Below, one piece after another: positions 50,661 through 60,553 of a stretch of 64,000 nt of DNA. Under the pieces are notes generated by a model. It was given only the letters and a program-made list of their open reading frames with translations. It did not search any database and was not told the DNA's origin. Within the stretch, counting starts at the first letter, position 1. Every line of letters starts with the position of its first letter. Source of the stretch: Rhynchopus euleeides. Taxonomy: Eukaryota; Euglenozoa; Diplonemea; Diplonemida; Diplonemidae. The stretch is from the NCBI GenBank assembly GCA_963210315.1, contig OY723241.1:434001-498000 (forward strand), in the 5' to 3' direction. A program made the position numbers and the translations under genes.

Positions 50661-51807
50661 GGGGGGGTCAAATGGGGGTGACAAACACGATTTTTCAAAA
50701 AACCGGCGCAGAGGCCCCAAAGCCCCCGTAAACCCTCCAAACCCCCCCAGATCGGTCCGGAAACCCATCGAACCCCACTTTTCCACCATTCCGGGCACCT
50801 CAGGTGCCCGAATTGGGGTACCTAAATTTTGTGCCACCGTTTGGTACCGTACAGTGCCACTGTGTGGGAGGTTGGAAAAGAAAATGCCCCAACACACCAC
50901 ATCTGAGGGTTGCAATGCATGTTGCTTGCCAACCACGTCATCCGGTGGGTGTCAGGCGCTATGTAGGTGGCATTAGCCAGGTCTTCGATGTGTTCTGGCT
51001 TGTATATATACCTCCCTGCCTGCGGCACAGGCACTGCCTTTGTCCCCCACACCAGCCACAGAGAGCGTATTGTACTCGGTCCACGGTTGCTGATTCATTG
51101 TGATGCGTTGTATCCTCGAGTGAACGTCACACACTAGTGGCACCACCACCCGCCATCCGAGAGCTGTATTGACTTTGCGCGCTTCCGTTGTATTCACCTC
51201 GCCACGCATATTGCACCGTTCAGTACCAGTGCTCTTGGGCCAGGCAAAGTAGACCGCAGCAACTACCAATTCTGGCACAATGGGTACCACGACAGCGCAC
51301 TTCATGTGTTCCCGGAATGTACAGCTCGTGTTGCAACAGTCGTTGTCAACACATCCCGGTTGTGGAGCACTGCTGCACAGGAATCACACGACCATCTGGA
51401 CTGTTCCGTACCTACAGGCAGCCTCCCGGTGCATGGTGGCAGGGAGGTATATATACAAGCCAGAACACATCGAAGACCTGGCTAATGCCACCTACATAGC
51501 GCCTGACACCCACCGGATGACGTGGTTGGCAAGCAACATGCATTGCAACCCTCAGATGTGGTGTGTTGGGGCATTTTCTTTTCCAACCTCCCACACAGTG
51601 GCACTGTACGGTACCAAACGGTGGCACAAAATTTAGGTACCCCAATTCGGGCACCTGAGGTGCCCGGAATGGTGGAAAAGTGGGGTTCGATGGGTTTCCG
51701 GACCGATCTGGGGGGGTTTGGAGGGTTTACGGGGGCTTTGGGGCCTCTGCGCCGGTTTTTTGAAAAATCGTGTTTGTCCACGTAAAAGGGTGGCATTTGA
51801 CCCCCCC
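50661..51807. mobile_element. F: foldback-type element with ~360-bp inverted arms
   Basis: Left arm 50661-51020, right arm 51438-51807, nearly identical, with a 417-bp unique centre. Ends GGGGGGGTCAAATG and inverse, TA at 50659-50660 and 51808-51809. Each arm encodes, reading outward, the same ~65-residue peptide (GRYIYKPEHIEDLANATYIA ... to a stop) in mirror image: minus strand from 51052 to 50822 and plus strand to 51636. Confidence 0.85.
51280..51636 (+). CDS. Uncharacterised ORF of element F, right arm
   Basis: 118 codons; its C-terminal two thirds (from GRYIYKPEHIED, with TYIAPDTHRMTWLASNMHCN and a WHKI end) are mirrored in the left arm on the minus strand (51052-50822). The composition looks like real protein (aromatics, mixed charge) and the stop is conserved in both arms, but no family was recognised. 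The ORF crosses the centre-arm border, so the N-terminal third differs between the two. It may be a captured gene fragment duplicated when the arms formed. Confidence 0.35.
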   Translation: MGTTTAHFMCSRNVQLVLQQSLSTHPGCGALLHRNHTTIWTVPYLQAASRCMVAGRYIYKPEHIEDLANATYIAPDTHRMTWLASNMHCNPQMWCVGAFSFPTSHTVALYGTKRWHKI

Positions 51808-51809
51808 TA

Positions 51810-52323
51810 CCCCCCCCCCCCCCCACCCGCACCCCTCCCTCTCGCGCGACACATGGTCAGGAACGGAAACAGCTGGCAACGAAAAAGAGAACCCGTTTCG
51901 GACAAGAGGAAATATCACGCAAAAAAAAATATTATACCATCGTACTCATTTCGACACCTCATTCCAGCAACTGTGGGAGAACAGATCCGGACGACTTTCT
52001 TTTTTGTTGAGCACACCTTGTCTCTCAAGGCTGTGCCGAAGGCCCGGAGCGGGAATGATCAGGCGCTTGATCCTAAAAGCTTCCTACGATTATATTTTCC
52101 CCCGTTACCCCCCTCTCCTTCACCCACTCTCTATTACACACCCTTCACATCGGTTACTCTCCAAAACCCCCCCCCCCCCACTCATGCAACCCCACCCACC
52201 TCAATCACCGATCACCACACACCAGATGCCCCGGAGAGGAGCGCTACACACGACCCACAGGGAGAGAGATGTATATTTGTGTAGACACACACCGAGCACT
52301 TGCTCTTGGTGTGAGCTCCACAC
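51810..52323. other. Intergenic stretch with R1 copy
   Basis: 51963-52100 is an R1 copy (CCAGCAACTGTGGGAGAACA ... GCGCTTGATCCTAAAAGCTTCC). The rest is C-rich; no gene. Confidence 0.5.
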
Positions 52324-55300
52324 TCACAGCAGCGGGACCTCTAGAGGTGTCGATATGGGGCCTGTTGGGTATCCGGCAGGAGTATGATGGACATCACCCG
52401 ATACTGCAGACACCACCCCTGAGAAGGTAGAGGTGGGTGCGGCCGACCGTGCTGTCCGATTCCCGTGGCTCGAGAGTTCCGTGCGCGAGGTGGTGTGGGT
52501 CGCGCCACCCGTCACCGCCACCCCTAAGGTCTCCGCAGGCACTGCCACAAGCTCCTCCTCCGGCCACACCCGGGCACCCAGCGCCCGGTTCTCAGGAAGC
52601 GCAGTCCCGCCATCTCCCCCGGACCCCGCATCGTCGTCATCCATGTCCCCAGCGAAGGGCCCCAACCGCAGGCACCTCAGGAGGAAGACGGTGGCTGCGA
52701 ACAGCAGCATAATGCAGGAGGGCACACCCAGCCCCAGCAGGACCCCCTTGTCCACCTCTGCCTCCTCCACCTGGGGCTGCGGCGTGTCCGCCATGCCGAC
52801 CGGAGCGGGGCTCGGGGGCAGGGCAGTGGGGCCCGTCGTCGGGGGGGGCAGGGCTGTGTCGGGGCCAGGCGATGGCGTGACGGGCGGAGGGGTCGGGCGG
52901 CCGGGTGCAGGTTCGCCTGTCGGGGTGGACCCCTCCGGCTGTGGCGTGGTTGGCACTTGAGTGCCAATGGGTGGTGTGGTAGGCGGTGTGATAGGCGGTG
53001 CGGGGGTCACAGAGGGCACAGAAGTTGTGGGTGGCGCAGTGGGTGGCGCAGGAGACGTGTCCGGGGGGGACACGGTGGGCGGCGTGGTGGGCGGTGCGAT
53101 GGGCGGCATGGTGGCTGGTGTGGTGGGCGGTGTCGTGGGCGGTGCAGGGGTCTCCGGAGATGACGTTGCGGGAGACGCAGTGGGCGTTGGGGTGGGAGCC
53201 ACTGTCTCCGGCTGCGGCAGGGCGGTGGGGCTCGGGGGCGGCACGGTCACCTCAGGGCCTGCCTGAGGCGAGGGCGTGTGGGGCGCCTCCGGCGCGTCTG
53301 TCGAGGCCAGAGGCGGGGCGGGGCAGTCACCCAGGGCAACGGGAGCCCCATCGCGGTACGGCCCGGGCACCCACACCACCACGGCTGGTTCCTTCACGGG
53401 GGCGATCCGGTCAGCCAGCCAGGGCGCTGACCCTGTGTCCCACCCAGCATGGTAGAGCCGTTCCCACTCTCCGGGGTACCACAGCAGGTCGACGGAGGTG
53501 CTCCAGGTGTCTGTGATGCCGGAGCCTGTGACGCTGACGGAGGTCACTTCCTGCGCATAGAAGGCGCACACCGCGGTCATCTCGTTGCTGCCCATGCTGG
53601 GGTGGCTGAGGGTGTAGAAGGGCTGGCAGCTGGGGCTGCCGTTGGGGCCGGCGAGGGTCACGGAGAAGTCGGAGGCGGAGATGTCATCATATCCGTACCC
53701 AGTGGTGAGGCGCAGCTTGATCTCCACCCTGGGCCTGAGCACCCGTGTGATGCTGGCGTTGCTGCCGGAGGGCATCACCCGCGAGTCTGCATCGCCCCAA
53801 GGCAGCCACCCCTCCTGGGCACTCTCAAGATGCGCGCAGCCCGCGTCGTACACTTCCAGCGATTCCAGGGCGGCCGAACCCATGGCGGGGACCAGCACCA
53901 CCTTCCCGACAGGGGCAGCGTCGGGGCACTGCGACGTGTCGAGATAGATCCATTGGCCTGCAGGGATGCTGGCGGCGATGCCGAGTGTCGTGTTGCACAG
54001 CGGGGCGGATGCGGTGGTGGACACTGCGACGACCACATGCGATTCGGGTGTGGCCCACGCAAACTTCACACGGATCAAGGGCTTGGATGCCGCGGCGGCT
54101 GGGGGTGGTGGGAGGGAAGTGCCGGAGAGCGCGCGGTTGTAGAGTGATCCGACCGTGCTGCCAACCTGTGCTGGGAAGCCGTCCGCCACGCATGTCGCGT
54201 TCCCGGAGGACACCGTCAGGGATGCGATCTTCCAGGGCAAAGCCTCGCCGATGTTCTGCACTGACACGGCCTTCGCATCATACAGCGAGAAGGCGCAGTG
54301 CCCCTCCACCACTGCCGCCACCGCGGCCCGGGGGTTTGCAACCGTGCCCAGTTCGCACGATATATCATCAGAGTGGAGCGTCACCTTAAAGGTCCCCGGG
54401 CTGCCAGAGTCGGGGCCTGCCTGGGGCAATAGCGTGACCCGTATGGGCCCCCATGACCGTGTGAAATCCAGAGACGCGCTCAGCGCCGACGCCGACACGT
54501 CGATCCAACCCTCCCCTTTGTAGGGGAACCCCTGCAGGCGCCACTCCACCCAGCGTTCCGAACGGGCGCCGCCTTCCAAGACGAGGTTCTCATAAACAGA
54601 CAATGTCCTGATGTAGTATGCGGCGCTGACTGGTTCGGTGATGTTAAGAACAGCCTTGAGTGTGTCGGCGTGCTGAACCCTGATGGAGCCGGCCTGCGAG
54701 AGGGGGAATGTGCAGTTGTTCGGGAAGAAGTAGGTCCCGTCTTCTTGCGTGGGCCTGAACATGCCGAGCAGGCATTCGCCGGTGTTGGAGCTCGCCGGTA
54801 TGGCGTACACCGCAAACAGAAGGCTGCACAGCGTGGATGAGCTCACGCCGTTCCAAATGCGAACGCCTTCAGCCCCCGAGAGTGCAGGCTGCGCGGTGAT
54901 GGGCGTAGGGCCGGTTGCAATCGGCAAAGCAAGCGCAGGAACCGGTGCAATGACTGCAGAAGGGATGGGGACATCTGCCGACCCCACTTCGGAGACGTAC
55001 TGCGGGGGGAACCACACCTCAGGCTCAGCGTCCACCCACTTTGAGGGGGCGAAGACGCTGTCGCTGCGGTGTGTCAGGAAGGTCGACCAGACCCCAGAAC
55101 CCTCCTCACCGCGCAGCCCGTCGGTGCCGAAGAAGACGTCCACCAGCCCGACAAACCACCTGTTCGTCCCATCCTTGTGTGTGATTTTGACGAAGCCGAT
55201 GTCCGAAGCAGGGAAGCTGCACACCACCGACGCGTTGTTGTCCCCCGGCTCCTGGGCACCCACAACCAGGGTCTCTGAGGGACACTCCAGGGCGTCTCCC

Positions 55301-56637
55301 TTCCGTATGAGCACCACCGAGAAGGTGTCCGACGAACGCGAGTCGAAATCGGCTCCGGTGTGGAGGTTCACCCGGATCGTGTAGGATCTGTTCCATACGG
55401 TGGCCACCGAGGGTTCGATCCACAGCGCAGTTGCCCCGACCCCAGCGGAGTAGGCCTGCGTGATGCGCTGCTTTGCGGCGCACCCCGCAAGCGCGCAGAC
55501 CTCCTGAAAGACTGTGACTGCGGAGACCAGACCAGCCACGTAGGCGAATATTCTGATATTTTCCACCTCGACCCCTGTTTCATCGCAGATCGAGGCGGTC
55601 TCGAATCGGAAGGTGTGCGGCAGTGAGGGCGCCTGTATCCCACCCGGATTCGAGAGGGAACACCCCTTGCCGGAGGTGGTCGTGATCTCGATGGTCCACG
55701 CTGCCCCGACCTGGGCCCCCTCAACAGTGACTTCGATGCGATAGGCCTGCGCAGCAGGGGCAATGGTCGGGGCCACAGGATCTGCAACCGCCTGCTTCAG
55801 CAGCAGCTTTGTGCCCTCGGTGATATGCCATGGGGGTGGCACATCCACAGACTTTGTTGTATAGGTGACACGCCGACCGCCCGGCGCACCGGCGACGATG
55901 TCATGGATGGTCCACGCGGCTCCCTGTGGTGTGGCGACAAGGTTGTCGATGGACGTTACCTCGAGCTCATCTGCCTGCCACAGAAAGAAAGGGCAGGTCA
56001 TCGCCACCACCACCACCTGCTCTCCGAGCATGGCAGGGGCGGGCTGGGGGTGCGACGTACATGTCTCTGATTGCGCAAGGTAGCGCGCTGTGATGGAGAA
56101 CGGGGGCAGCGACCCGGCTGCCCCACTGCACTTCAGCGCAATCTCATAGCGGATAATGCGTGAGAACTCCACGTTGACCGGCTGATCTTTGTATTCGGAC
56201 CTCATGCGATACTTCGGGGAGTCTGACTGTGAATACACGCCCCACTCGACGAAGGCAGGGCCCGTCACCCCACTGGGCAGCTCGGTATCCGGTTCAAAGG
56301 TCCGTATAGAATCTATTATCCACGCGTCGTTGTTCAGAAGCCTGTCAGCCTCCCTAGAAGCTATGCGGAGTGTCCGCACCTTTTGCACTGCGCCCATACA
56401 GCTCGTTCCCAGATCATACCGAGCACCTCGTATCCCGGGGTTGAGCGTGCCTGGGGAGCAACTCGACCCGTCACCCCCCACATAAGTTATTTCGAAGGGA
56501 TAGTCGCTGTTCATCCACGATGCAGTTCCGACGGTGATCTGGAAGACGCCCTGCGTTGCGTCTGTGATGGGGGGCGCCAGAACTGCGCAGAAGAGCAGCA
56601 GATGCAGAGACGCCCGTGCCGGCATCCGCACCTGCAT
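52324..56637 (-). CDS. Large type I surface protein with beta-sandwich-like repeats and Pro/Thr stalk
   Basis: 1437 residues in one exon from Met 56637 (Met 56625 is an alternative). Residues ~1-27 are a signal peptide (LHLLLFCAVLAPPITDA). The ectodomain holds about seven diverged repeats of ~100-170 residues, each with a first strand like YTIRVNLHTGADFDSRSSDT or YRIEVTVEGAQVGAAWTIEI, a Cys in the middle (SCSPG, GCSLS, LECPS, SCELG, SCQPF) paired with one later, and a closing strand with W..I/V. They faintly recall PLAT/LH2-type beta sandwiches. Residues ~1120-1290 are a mucin-like stalk (PTTPPT, PAPPTAPPTT). One membrane segment (~1300-1322, PSCIMLLFAATVFLLRCLRL) precedes a ~115-residue acidic and Ser/Thr-rich cytoplasmic tail. 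Probably an adhesive or protective coat protein; the ligand is unknown. Confidence 0.8.
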   Translation of the reverse strand: MQVRMPARASLHLLLFCAVLAPPITDATQGVFQITVGTASWMNSDYPFEITYVGGDGSSCSPGTLNPGIRGARYDLGTSCMGAVQKVRTLRIASREADRLLNNDAWIIDSIRTFEPDTELPSGVTGPAFVEWGVYSQSDSPKYRMRSEYKDQPVNVEFSRIIRYEIALKCSGAAGSLPPFSITARYLAQSETCTSHPQPAPAMLGEQVVVVAMTCPFFLWQADELEVTSIDNLVATPQGAAWTIHDIVAGAPGGRRVTYTTKSVDVPPPWHITEGTKLLLKQAVADPVAPTIAPAAQAYRIEVTVEGAQVGAAWTIEITTTSGKGCSLSNPGGIQAPSLPHTFRFETASICDETGVEVENIRIFAYVAGLVSAVTVFQEVCALAGCAAKQRITQAYSAGVGATALWIEPSVATVWNRSYTIRVNLHTGADFDSRSSDTFSVVLIRKGDALECPSETLVVGAQEPGDNNASVVCSFPASDIGFVKITHKDGTNRWFVGLVDVFFGTDGLRGEEGSGVWSTFLTHRSDSVFAPSKWVDAEPEVWFPPQYVSEVGSADVPIPSAVIAPVPALALPIATGPTPITAQPALSGAEGVRIWNGVSSSTLCSLLFAVYAIPASSNTGECLLGMFRPTQEDGTYFFPNNCTFPLSQAGSIRVQHADTLKAVLNITEPVSAAYYIRTLSVYENLVLEGGARSERWVEWRLQGFPYKGEGWIDVSASALSASLDFTRSWGPIRVTLLPQAGPDSGSPGTFKVTLHSDDISCELGTVANPRAAVAAVVEGHCAFSLYDAKAVSVQNIGEALPWKIASLTVSSGNATCVADGFPAQVGSTVGSLYNRALSGTSLPPPPAAAASKPLIRVKFAWATPESHVVVAVSTTASAPLCNTTLGIAASIPAGQWIYLDTSQCPDAAPVGKVVLVPAMGSAALESLEVYDAGCAHLESAQEGWLPWGDADSRVMPSGSNASITRVLRPRVEIKLRLTTGYGYDDISASDFSVTLAGPNGSPSCQPFYTLSHPSMGSNEMTAVCAFYAQEVTSVSVTGSGITDTWSTSVDLLWYPGEWERLYHAGWDTGSAPWLADRIAPVKEPAVVVWVPGPYRDGAPVALGDCPAPPLASTDAPEAPHTPSPQAGPEVTVPPPSPTALPQPETVAPTPTPTASPATSSPETPAPPTTPPTTPATMPPIAPPTTPPTVSPPDTSPAPPTAPPTTSVPSVTPAPPITPPTTPPIGTQVPTTPQPEGSTPTGEPAPGRPTPPPVTPSPGPDTALPPPTTGPTALPPSPAPVGMADTPQPQVEEAEVDKGVLLGLGVPSCIMLLFAATVFLLRCLRLGPFAGDMDDDDAGSGGDGGTALPENRALGARVWPEEELVAVPAETLGVAVTGGATHTTSRTELSSHGNRTARSAAPTSTFSGVVSAVSGDVHHTPAGYPTGPISTPLEVPLL

Positions 56638-57950
56638 TGCGACGCTGCTGCTGCTGCTGTCGGGGGGATGGGAAGGTCGGAGCGCCGGCGGTCAAGGGAG
56701 GGAAGGCCAGGGGACAGGGGGAAGAACAGGAAGCGAACAGAATGGGACTAAAAAAAACAAATGTTTGTGCGCAACTTTTGCAATATGCCTGTTTTTTTTT
56801 GGAAGAATGTATGCTGACACTGCAACACGCTGCCAACAGGGCTATATCGCTTACGTGCCTGCCACAAGCAAGGTTGTGATTTTTTTTTGCGCTAAAAAAT
56901 ACGATAAAACCGAATGCCGGCACACAGAGGGAGGGCGGCAGAGGTAAGGCAGAGGAGGTGCAGACGGTGAAAGGGCTCCTATCACCCTGCACGGGACAGC
57001 GGCAGCATCGTTGTCAGGAGACGCGCCTTGTGTGTGTTGTGGGGTACGAGATGGGGCAGGGGGGATGTGTGTGGTGGGGCAGGCACCACCTCTGTGCGTG
57101 TTGGTGTGTGGGTGCGGGCAGCAGGCATGGGGGATGTGCCACGGGAAGAACTGTGGCCATAAGGTCTGCCGTCATGGCGGGAGACCCGGTTGGGGGCTGG
57201 GAGGGGGGGGGGGGGTGCGGGAGAGTCAACTGACCACTGAACTCCCCCGTGCTGCTCGACTCATTTCTGCTGTGCTGTGCGATTGCAAGAATGACCGGGG
57301 TTGCGGGGCTCTCTGCTGAGGTTCGCCGAAACAGGCGGCGATAAAACCACCCCAACTATCATGAATCATGGCGCACCGTTCGGAATGATGATGTCATTCA
57401 AATAATCAGTGCATCAATTGGCGCACCGTCCCAAGTGGAGATTGCACCAAACGCGGGCCATGACACGGTGCGTTGCTGCATCGTACTCCTTTCGGCTTCC
57501 GGAAGAATCACCCTGTCCAGCAACTGCCAAAAAAGGATTGCCGGGTTTCTTTTGTTTTGTTTGTGCAACCTTCTGGTCACCTGCACGTTGGGGCGTGGAG
57601 TGTAGGTGAACAATACATTGCTCCCACTGCAACCTTTTTAGCTCTGAACGCCTTCCGTGAGCACGGTGCGTTTGACACAAAAAAGGTCCTGGGTAAGACG
57701 TTAAACTGCCTGGGGGGGCCGTCCCCGGACCATGACGGGTGCCTGCACCAGGAGTCTAGCACGGCCGTGGTCCAGGGCATGACCGAAAACTGCTTGGGTA
57801 CCGAGGCTCCCCAGACCAGGAAGGGTGGAGACACCTGGAGTCTAAATAGTCACACCACGTCAGGCCAGACCTTCGCATTGCACTCCGCGAAGACTGCCAC
57901 ACAGCCGCGGGGCAGGTGTGCAGCCTGTGGAAAACCTCGTACAGAAAAGG
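56638..57950. other. 5' flank of the surface-protein gene; no gene seen
   Basis: GC-rich near the gene, with a G-run at 57206-57217. ORFs at 57473-58147 overlap LINE-derived sequence at their 3' end and have no domain. Confidence 0.4.
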
Positions 57951-58214
57951 GTCGGCGACCGCCCGCCCCCAGTCTGAGAGGCATCAGCCGAATCTCGGTG
58001 GAGGCGGGCACAAAACAAAAGGGAGAGTCGTCACTGTGCATATCAGCACGGTCCCGCCCTCTGTGCCAGACCAACACACCACCAAAGGAAAAGAGGAAGA
58101 GGCGACGTAAGGCAATGCCTCCGTGCGGCCAGGAGAACACGAAATAGCGACCCCCTCAACGGGGAATGCTACGAGCACGGCCAAAAATCGTTCAAAATCG
58201 TTCAAAAACAGTTC
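57951..58214 (+). mobile_element. LINE 3' end fragment (same family as 11237-12119)
   Basis: 264 bp matching the 3' UTR of the LINE in M1, starting GTCGGCGACCGCCCGCCCCC and ending in the ATCGTTCAAA tail. Severely 5' truncated; no coding part remains. A target duplication could not be fixed (ACAG on both sides is possible). Confidence 0.75.
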
Positions 58215-58375
58215 CGGGATACTTTTCGTTGAGCGCACACCGTTGTGTCTCAAGGCTGTGAGGCCCTGTGAAGTGGCGTCCAGGTTTAATCCTAAAGCTT
58301 CAGTCATACGACTTACCCCCACTCCCACCCCTTCCCCCCGATCCTTCGAGACTTTCGCCACGCTTCGTCGTTAAC
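58206..58375 (+). repeat. SINE-like repeat R1
   Basis: ACAGTTCCGGGATACTTTTC ... GTGTCTCAAGGCTGTGAGGC ... GTTTAATCCTAAAGCTTCAG ... ending CACGCTTCGTCG. Lies directly behind the LINE tail, which may have inserted into it. Confidence 0.55.
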
Positions 58376-60443
58376 CAGCACAAGCAATCATGGCACCACC
58401 CTTCTGGCACCTGTGGGTACGGATTTCGTAGGAATCACAAGGAGACGCCTACAAAAGCGTCTGCGCACCTGCCGCTCCTGTTCGTTACATGAAAAACACC
58501 GTGCAAAGCTCCTTCCACAAACGTGATCCGCACCCTCTCTGCCGCTGCGAGAGCGGGTGGGGTGCGGGTTGAGGCAAACGTCAACACTTCACGAGTGGAG
58601 CTAGAGGTGAGAGCTGACGCGACATTTTCCAGATTCGTGGGGGTGGGGAGGGGCGGAGGGGAGGGGGGAACTTGCACGTATGATACGACCCCACCCCCGA
58701 CCCTATTTGTGTCGGAGGATACTGATATGAATTCCTGAGGGTGCGACAAAACTGCAAACAAAAAAAAAGAGCACGGCACACGCAGGCAATACACACGGTA
58801 GAAGAGATGATATAGGGTGCCAACCGGAAATCGGCATCACACCGCTTTCTGGTAGAAAGCGCCCTGTTCCAGCAACAGATAAGAACAGCTCCCGGCACTA
58901 CTTTTGGTTGAGAGCACCAACCACGGCGACAAAATACCCAAACCGGCGATGGGGGAGCTTCCTGTGGTTCAGTTTTTGATTGCTTTCAAATCGGATGTTC
59001 CGACACTACGACACTGGCGGAAGGCCCCTCCTGACGTCCCAATGTGACTGGCTGTTCAACGGCGATGCGGTTTGAATAAATGGGGCTCTTCGCTCTGCGT
59101 CAGACTGTGCCAGTGTGGCGCCCATGTCCCCCGGTGCTCAATTTTCTGCACTTCTGAATGAAGGCCTTCATTTGAAGTAGTACAGCCACAACCCCGCAAG
59201 AGGGTCACCAACTGTGAGCGGATTTAGCTTCGTGTTTCAGCCTGGCGTGCTGCTGGCTGACCCGGGCATTCGGCTGAGAGTGTTCTATTGTAAACAATGC
59301 ATGGGGTGTTGCCCCCATTGTTTCGTTCCGTGGATCTTTACGAACACTTCAAACCCCACCCTAGATGAAGTGGATATGGGATACACAGAGAGTGTCTGGC
59401 TGAGCGCGCGTGTGTGCGCCCCAGCGTGCAGAGAACTCTGGTGTTATCGACCCCCTGATATTTCGTGCCCTGTTCGTGGCCAAAAACCCGTTTGGGTCCC
59501 GTTTTTTTCGGCCCCCTTTTTCCCCGTTCCAGGAGCTCGTTGCCACACAGTGGCAACGAACACACCCCAGAACACTCAATGCCGGGCTGGATATGGACAA
59601 CTACGCTCTAGATTAGCTTGAGCTTGCCCGTCGGTGGACCACCAGGAGGCAGTACTCTTGAGGGCGCTTCCCTCCTTCCATTGCAACACCACGTGCGGCG
59701 CTCGTCGCTCTGGCTCCTGGTCGCCGGCCCCAGGTCGTGGAGCAGCGCCTCTAGCTCCTTCCCACCAGCGCCGCTAGCTCCTTCCGCGACCACGGGCTCG
59801 GCAGCTCGGTGCACTGCACCACGCCGCCCTCCCACAGGAACGGGATCACCTCCTTGTCGACCTCCCTAATCTCTGACGCCCAGGGGTCGTCCGCCCCAGT
59901 AACCGGTAGACCGCAGCTGGAGGTAGCCCTCCTCCGTGAGAGAGGGTCGTCTGCACAAGCTGTGCAGCCACGGGCAGATCATTCATGGATCACACAGCGC
60001 TGCGCGCCGGTGCTCCCGGAAACCTCGACCACTAGGTTGCTCTGCCCACCTATTTTACTCTCATATTGGGTCCCTCCCCTCCTGGTGGCCCAACACCAAA
60101 GGGAAACCCTCAGCGAGATGCCACTTCTGCAACGTCCTCCAGCCGACCTAAACAGGCCAGAACGGGCCAATACATGCATGTATAGGCCTATCCAGGCCTA
60201 TACATGCCCAAAATTCACGCGAAATTCGAGCGGCTCATGAAGAAACACCGGCAATACGTGAAAAACCCCACCAAGAAAAAAAAGGGGGGGGAAAGAGAAA
60301 AAATGGGCCCACCCTGATATTTCGTGCCCCGTTCGTGCGAAGTTGCCCCTATTTCGGTAACACCAAACTCCCGTTCATCATTTTTTTTGTAAGCGACGTC
60401 ATAGACACAATATTTTTTCCTTTCAAGTTTCACTTTTCTTCTT
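58376..60443. other. Gene-poor stretch
   Basis: 58860-58925 is a partial R1 copy. TGATATTTCGTGCCC plus GTTCGTG occurs at 59457 and 60316. No ORF with a recognisable domain; 59600-60240 has short GC-rich frames on both strands. Confidence 0.35.
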
Positions 60444-60553
60444 GGGGGCCTTCGCTACCAAGTGTGACTGAGTGAGAAAAAGTGAGCTCCAGCCCACTTC
60501 CCCTCACTGACTGACGAGCTGTGACGAGCAGTGACTGGTAGCGAGGGCCCCCC
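60444..60553. mobile_element. Small MITE, family S, copy 2
   Basis: GGGGGCCTTCGCTACCAAGT ... GTGACTGGTAGCGAGGGCCCCCC; the core is inverted relative to copy 1. Confidence 0.65.

Noticed and set aside
59600..60240. Possible gene in overlapping GC-rich frames
   Set aside because: No start, splice or domain evidence; frames on both strands are equally open.
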